This document shows positions 6,225 through 8,893 of a stretch of 8,893 bases of DNA, piece by piece. Position numbers and translations under genes: made by a program. Source of the DNA: Candidatus Paceibacterota bacterium (GTDB lineage Bacteria; Patescibacteriota; Minisyncoccia; Phycocordibacterales; CAINVO01); the NCBI GenBank assembly GCA_028714275.1, contig JAQTMP010000033.1, forward strand, positions 1-8,893. The letters are read 5' to 3'. The first letter of the stretch is position 1; every line of letters begins with the position of its first letter. The notes beneath the pieces were generated by a model. It was not told the DNA's origin, did not search any database, and was given only the letters and a program-made list of their open reading frames with translations.

Positions 6225-6693
6225 CACCCTATAGCGGCATTGATGTGCCATAGTAAGGGTTTTCCTCACTACGCGCGCAATAGGAGTCTGCAAATGGAGA
6301 TTAAGACGATTGGCATAGATTTGGCGAAGAACGTATTTCAGGTGCACGCCGTGGATTCCCGGGGCAAGGTTGTCCTTCGCAAGCAGTTCCGTCGCGATCG
6401 GGTGGCGACGTTCTTTGCGAATCTCTCGCCGTGTCTGGTTGGTATGGAAGCGTGCGGCAGCGCGCATCATTGGGCACGCAAACTGGAATCCTTGGGTCAC
6501 ACGGTCAAGCTGATGGCGCCCCAGTTCGTAAAGATCTATGTGAAGAGCAACAAAAATGATGCGGCTGATGCCGAGGCCATCTGCGAGGCAGTTAGCCGCC
6601 CTTCGATGCGATTCGTCCCGGTCAAGAATGTAGAGCAGCAAGCGGTTCTTTCGCTGCATCGGGTGCGGCAAGGTTTCGTCAAGGCGCGTACGG
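6225..6693 (+). mobile_element. IS110-family element remnant, cut by the IS21-type insertion
   Basis: This segment contains the leader and 5' third of an IS110-family transposase gene. The left end is not marked by a clear inverted repeat, as is usual for this family, so 6225 is approximate; it lies between the small-gene remnant and the transposase leader. The right boundary is the IS21-type terminus at 6694. The rest of the element may resume after the IS21 copy, outside the window. Confidence 0.6.
6294..6693 (+). pseudogene. IS110-family transposase, N-terminal fragment
   Basis: The fragment encodes about 133 residues from the ATG at 6294, with AGGAG seven bases upstream. It begins MEIKTIGIDLAKNVFQVHAV, the IS110 DEDD/RuvC-like N-terminus with the first acidic residue in GIDLAK. 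It continues with LVGMEACGSAHHWARKL (second acidic residue, in GMEA), LMAPQFVKIYVKSNKNDAADA (third and fourth, in NDAADA) and RFVPVKNVEQQAV. After LHRVRQGFVKART the reading frame passes into the terminal repeats of the IS21-type element and soon stops at 6735-6737. Intact members are about 310-350 residues and have a C-terminal domain with an active-site serine, absent here. The fragment is therefore not expected to be active. An upstream in-frame ATG at 6240 exists but lacks a ribosome-binding site. Confidence 0.88.
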
Positions 6694-6699
6694 TGTCAC

Positions 6700-6820
6700 G
6701 GATCGGCAATATGGAGCCAAACCGTAGTCGGCCGTAATGGCGCCACCTTGGGATCGGCGTAATGGCGCCACTTCCGGATCGGCATAAAGGAGCCAGTTCG
6801 GAGTCGGCGTAATGGCGCCA
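6700..6820 (+). repeat. Five spaced 20-base terminal repeats of the IS21-type element
   Basis: Five direct copies start at 6700, 6726, 6751, 6776 and 6801, each ending in G(C/A)GCCA, with a period of 26, 25, 25 and 25 bases. The consensus is GGATCGGCGTAATGGCGCCA. Copies 1 and 4 have GGAGCCA in place of GGCGCCA, and copy 2 has one extra C. IS21 elements carry such multiple terminal repeats as transposase-binding sites, generally two or three, so five is a long set. Confidence 0.88.
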
Positions 6821-6862
6821 CCCACATAGTGCTTCAGTAGGGTCTTGAACTTCCCTTGGATC

Positions 6863-6892
6863 GGTTACCCTCCCAGCTTTTGGGGGGTGACC
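6863..6892 (+). repeat. 11-base-pair hairpin just upstream of istA
   Basis: GGTTACCCTCC (6863-6873) can pair fully with GGGGGGTGACC (6882-6892), using two G-U pairs, around the loop CAGCTTTT. No T-run follows, so it is not a typical terminator. It ends 10 bases before the GGAGG (6903-6907) ribosome-binding site of istA and could block translation of transcripts entering from outside the element, a known control in other insertion sequences. Confidence 0.5.
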
Positions 6893-6913
6893 ATGAGTAA
6901 TCGGAGGTTTGAG

Positions 6914-8437
6914 ATGTTTACGATTCGCCAAATCCTGGTGCGGATGCGCCAAGGGGATCGGGACCGAGAGATCGCCCGTTCCGGACTCATGGGGCGCAAG
7001 AAACTGGGTGCCCTACGTAATCAGGCTGCGCAGCACGGCTGGCTCGATCCCCAGCAGCCTTTACCCGACGACTGCGCGCTCGCCATCCTGCAGCAGCACC
7101 GCCAGCAGGCCGTGCCTGCCCAGTGTGTGTCCACCCTCAAAGACCATGAGGAGCAAATCGCCAAGTGGGCTGCTGAAGGCATACAGGGCACTACCATTCA
7201 CGCTGCCCTGGTGCGCAATCACGGGTACACCGGAAGCTACTCTGCAGTGCGTCGCGTGCTGCTGCGTGTCGCACCGGTGAAGGTGCCCGATGCCACTATG
7301 CGCCTCATTTTTGCACCCGGCGAGGCCGCGCAGGTGGACTTCGGCGCTGGCCCCGCCATGATCGATCCGGTGACCGGAGAGATCCGCAAGACCTGGTTCT
7401 TCGTCATGACCCTCTGCTGGTCCCGGCATCAGTATGCCGAGATTGTCTGGAATCAGACGACGATGACCTGGCTGGCCTGTCACCGCCATGCCTTCCAATG
7501 GTTTGGTGGTGTTCCGGGTCGAATCATCATTGATAACGCCAAGTGCGCCATCACCAAGGCCTGCATCAACGACCCCACGGTCCAGCGTTCTTATGCTGAA
7601 TGCGCCGAAGGATACCTGTTCAAGATCGATGCTTGCCCTCCACATGATCCTGCCAAAAAAGGAATCGTGGAGTCAGGGGTCAAATTTATCAAAAAAGCCT
7701 TCCTGCCCCTGCGCGATTTCCGTGACCGCGACGATGCCAATCGCCAGCTTCAGGAGTGGATCCGAACAGAGGCGGGCCATCGAATTCACGGCACTACCCG
7801 TCAGGCGCCTCTCACCCAGTTCGTCGAGGTGGAGAAACCCCTCTTGCAGCGCCTACCGGAGACGCCTCCCGAGATCTCCGAGTGGAAGCAGCCCAAGGTG
7901 CACCGGGATGCTCACGTCCAATACGCCTATTGCTTCTACTCCGTTCCCTTCCGTCTGATAGGACAACAGCTCTGGCTGCGGGCTACCGATACTACTATCC
8001 GGATTTACCAGGAACATGAATTAGTCGCCACCCATCCCCGGCTGTTCCAGCACGGCACCGCCTCCACCGTGGCCGACCACATGCCGCCAGAAGCACAGGC
8101 CTGGCAGAGTCAGGATATCCAGTGGTGCCTGCGGATGGCGGAGGCTATCGGACCGCACTGTTACGGCGTCGTTCACCAGCTCTTTGCCGATCGCGTGCTG
8201 GTCAATCTGCGCACCGTACAGAACATCCTGCGACTCCGGGACAAGCACACCCCTCAACGGCTGGAGGCGGCCTGCGCACGGGCTTTGCGCTTCAGTAATC
8301 CGCGTTATGGGGCGATCGCTCAGATCCTCAAGAAAGGCTTGGATCAAGAGCCGTTGTCGCCCGTAACTCCCGAATCCGGAAGCACCTATACCAGTGGCGG
8401 TCGCTTCCTGCGCGACAGCGCTACGCTATTTCATTGA
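6914..8437 (+). CDS. istA: IS21-family transposase IstA
   Basis: This is the DDE transposase that, with IstB, joins IS21 ends to target DNA. The 507-residue product has an N-terminal helix-turn-helix-like region (1-45, beginning MFTIRQILVRMRQGDRDREI), a linker, then an integrase-type core. The DDE residues are D142 in AAQVDFGAG, D207 in RIIIDNAK and E253 in KKGIVESGVKF. The C-terminal part contains the beta-rich domain around YAYCFYSVPFRLIG, usual for IstA. The start at 6914 is chosen because GGAGG lies six bases upstream and the protein then begins at the conserved helix. An in-frame ATG at 6893, preceded by the G-run of the hairpin, is the alternative. The stop is 11 bases before istB. No frameshift is seen. 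Confidence 0.93.
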   Translation: MFTIRQILVRMRQGDRDREIARSGLMGRKKLGALRNQAAQHGWLDPQQPLPDDCALAILQQHRQQAVPAQCVSTLKDHEEQIAKWAAEGIQGTTIHAALVRNHGYTGSYSAVRRVLLRVAPVKVPDATMRLIFAPGEAAQVDFGAGPAMIDPVTGEIRKTWFFVMTLCWSRHQYAEIVWNQTTMTWLACHRHAFQWFGGVPGRIIIDNAKCAITKACINDPTVQRSYAECAEGYLFKIDACPPHDPAKKGIVESGVKFIKKAFLPLRDFRDRDDANRQLQEWIRTEAGHRIHGTTRQAPLTQFVEVEKPLLQRLPETPPEISEWKQPKVHRDAHVQYAYCFYSVPFRLIGQQLWLRATDTTIRIYQEHELVATHPRLFQHGTASTVADHMPPEAQAWQSQDIQWCLRMAEAIGPHCYGVVHQLFADRVLVNLRTVQNILRLRDKHTPQRLEAACARALRFSNPRYGAIAQILKKGLDQEPLSPVTPESGSTYTSGGRFLRDSATLFH

Positions 8438-8448
8438 AAGGAATTCTG

Positions 8449-8893
8449 ATGCAAACCCAAGAGTTGAGCAGTAATCTTCGCGCCCTGCGCCTGTCCGGTA
8501 TCCTGGATTCCCTGGAAGCTCGTAATCGCCAAGCGGTGGATGGTCAAATGGCCTATACCGAGTTCCTCGCCATGCTCCTGCAGGATGAAGCGGCCCGCCG
8601 GGACCAACGGAAATTCGACACCCTCCTGCGTCAGGCCCACTTCCGGAATCACAAAACCCTGGAAGACTTCGCCTTTGACCGGTTACTGAACCTGAACCGC
8701 TCTCTGGTGCATGATCTGGCTACGGGTCGCTACCTGCAGGAGCAGGCACCTGTCCTGATCGTCGGGCTCTTTGGCACCGGCAAGAGCCATCTCGCCCAGG
8801 CGCTGGGGCATTGTGCCATCCGCCAGGGGGTGGACGTGCTCTTTATCACCCAATGTGATCTGGTGGGCTCCCTGCATGCAGCGCGGGCCACCG
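8449..8893 (+). CDS. istB: IS21-family helper ATPase IstB (partial, C-terminus outside window)
   Basis: This is an AAA+ ATPase of the DnaC/IstB type that binds target DNA and stimulates the IstA transposase. The window holds 148 residues; typical IstB has about 250. The N-terminal helical region begins MQTQELSSNLRALRLSGIL, followed by YTEFLAMLLQDEAARR (36-51). The Walker A motif is GLFGTGKSH (106-114, K112), less common than the usual GPPGTGKTH but with every essential residue. The FITQCDL segment (132-138) follows, in line with the LFITA/S-type strand of the family; Walker B lies beyond the edge. AAGGA is placed six bases before the ATG, and the gene is 11 bases downstream of istA, so the two are co-transcribed. 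Confidence 0.93.
   Translation, partial: MQTQELSSNLRALRLSGILDSLEARNRQAVDGQMAYTEFLAMLLQDEAARRDQRKFDTLLRQAHFRNHKTLEDFAFDRLLNLNRSLVHDLATGRYLQEQAPVLIVGLFGTGKSHLAQALGHCAIRQGVDVLFITQCDLVGSLHAARAT

Larger units (their letters stand above)
6694..8893 (+). mobile_element. IS21-family insertion sequence (runs off the right edge)
   Basis: The element has the standard IS21 order: terminus, multiple terminal repeats, istA, istB. The likely left end is TGTCACGG at 6694, since IS21-type elements usually begin with TGT, and it falls exactly where IS110 coding sequence ceases. The right terminus and the target-site duplication (4-8 bases ending in GTACGG or a part of it) lie outside the window. Both genes seem intact as far as they can be seen, so the element may be active. 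Confidence 0.88.

Noticed and set aside
6206..6293. IS110 bridge RNA in the leader of the transposase
   Set aside because: The element-specific leader seems too short and shows no clear multi-loop structure; the element's ends cannot be fixed, so no RNA is claimed.
6183..6671. 162-codon open frame on the minus strand
   Set aside because: It lies opposite the IS110 transposase fragment, whose protein is clearly recognisable on the plus strand.
6700..6820. CRISPR-like array
   Set aside because: The spacers are only about five bases long and the copies sit at an IS21 terminus, so they are transposase-binding repeats.
7061..7645. 194-codon open frame on the minus strand
   Set aside because: It is antisense to istA within its catalytic core, with no recognisable protein features; GC-rich shadow frame.
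1..8893. tRNA, rRNA, toxin-antitoxin or phage-defence genes
   Set aside because: None were seen; all sizeable coding stretches are accounted for by the IS genes and the operon.

Overview
The window holds a compact catabolic-looking operon between insertion sequences. The IS genes are GC-rich and the operon genes are, by eye, clearly AT-richer, so the operon may be acquired DNA in a GC-rich proteobacterium. The perfect sigma-54 promoter with an NtrC-like site points to a Gram-negative proteobacterial regulatory background. The IS mix (ISL3, IS110, IS21) resembles acidophile genomes such as Acidithiobacillus, but that assignment is a weak guess.

Region 1 (1-870, minus strand): 5' part of an ISL3-family element. 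It carries the transposase start, a palindrome upstream of it and a probable terminus at about 870.

Region 2 (about 880-5970, minus strand): five genes in one transcription unit, read from 5717 down to 896. They are a 3-guanidinopropionase-like ureohydrolase, a short-chain dehydrogenase/reductase (SDR), an APC-family permease, a second SDR and a creatininase-family amidohydrolase. Two junctions are 8-base stop/start overlaps (ATGAATGA and ATGATTGA); the other two gaps are 39 and 29 bases. Upstream lie a perfect sigma-54 -24/-12 promoter (5828-5843), a weak IHF-like site and an NtrC-like operator (5947-5963), in the order typical of nitrogen-scavenging operons. The working model is that a guanidino compound, perhaps a cyclic one, is imported by the permease. 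The creatininase-like enzyme would open a cyclic amide, the ureohydrolase would release urea, and the SDRs would handle hydroxyl or carbonyl groups. The exact substrate cannot be read from the sequence.

Region 3 (about 5970-6693): a frameshifted remnant of a small unknown gene (minus strand), then the 5' part of an IS110-family transposase (plus strand).

Region 4 (6694-8893, plus strand): an IS21-family element inserted into the IS110 gene. It has five spaced copies of a 20-base terminal repeat at a 25-26 base period, a strong hairpin before istA, the whole istA, and istB running off the right edge.
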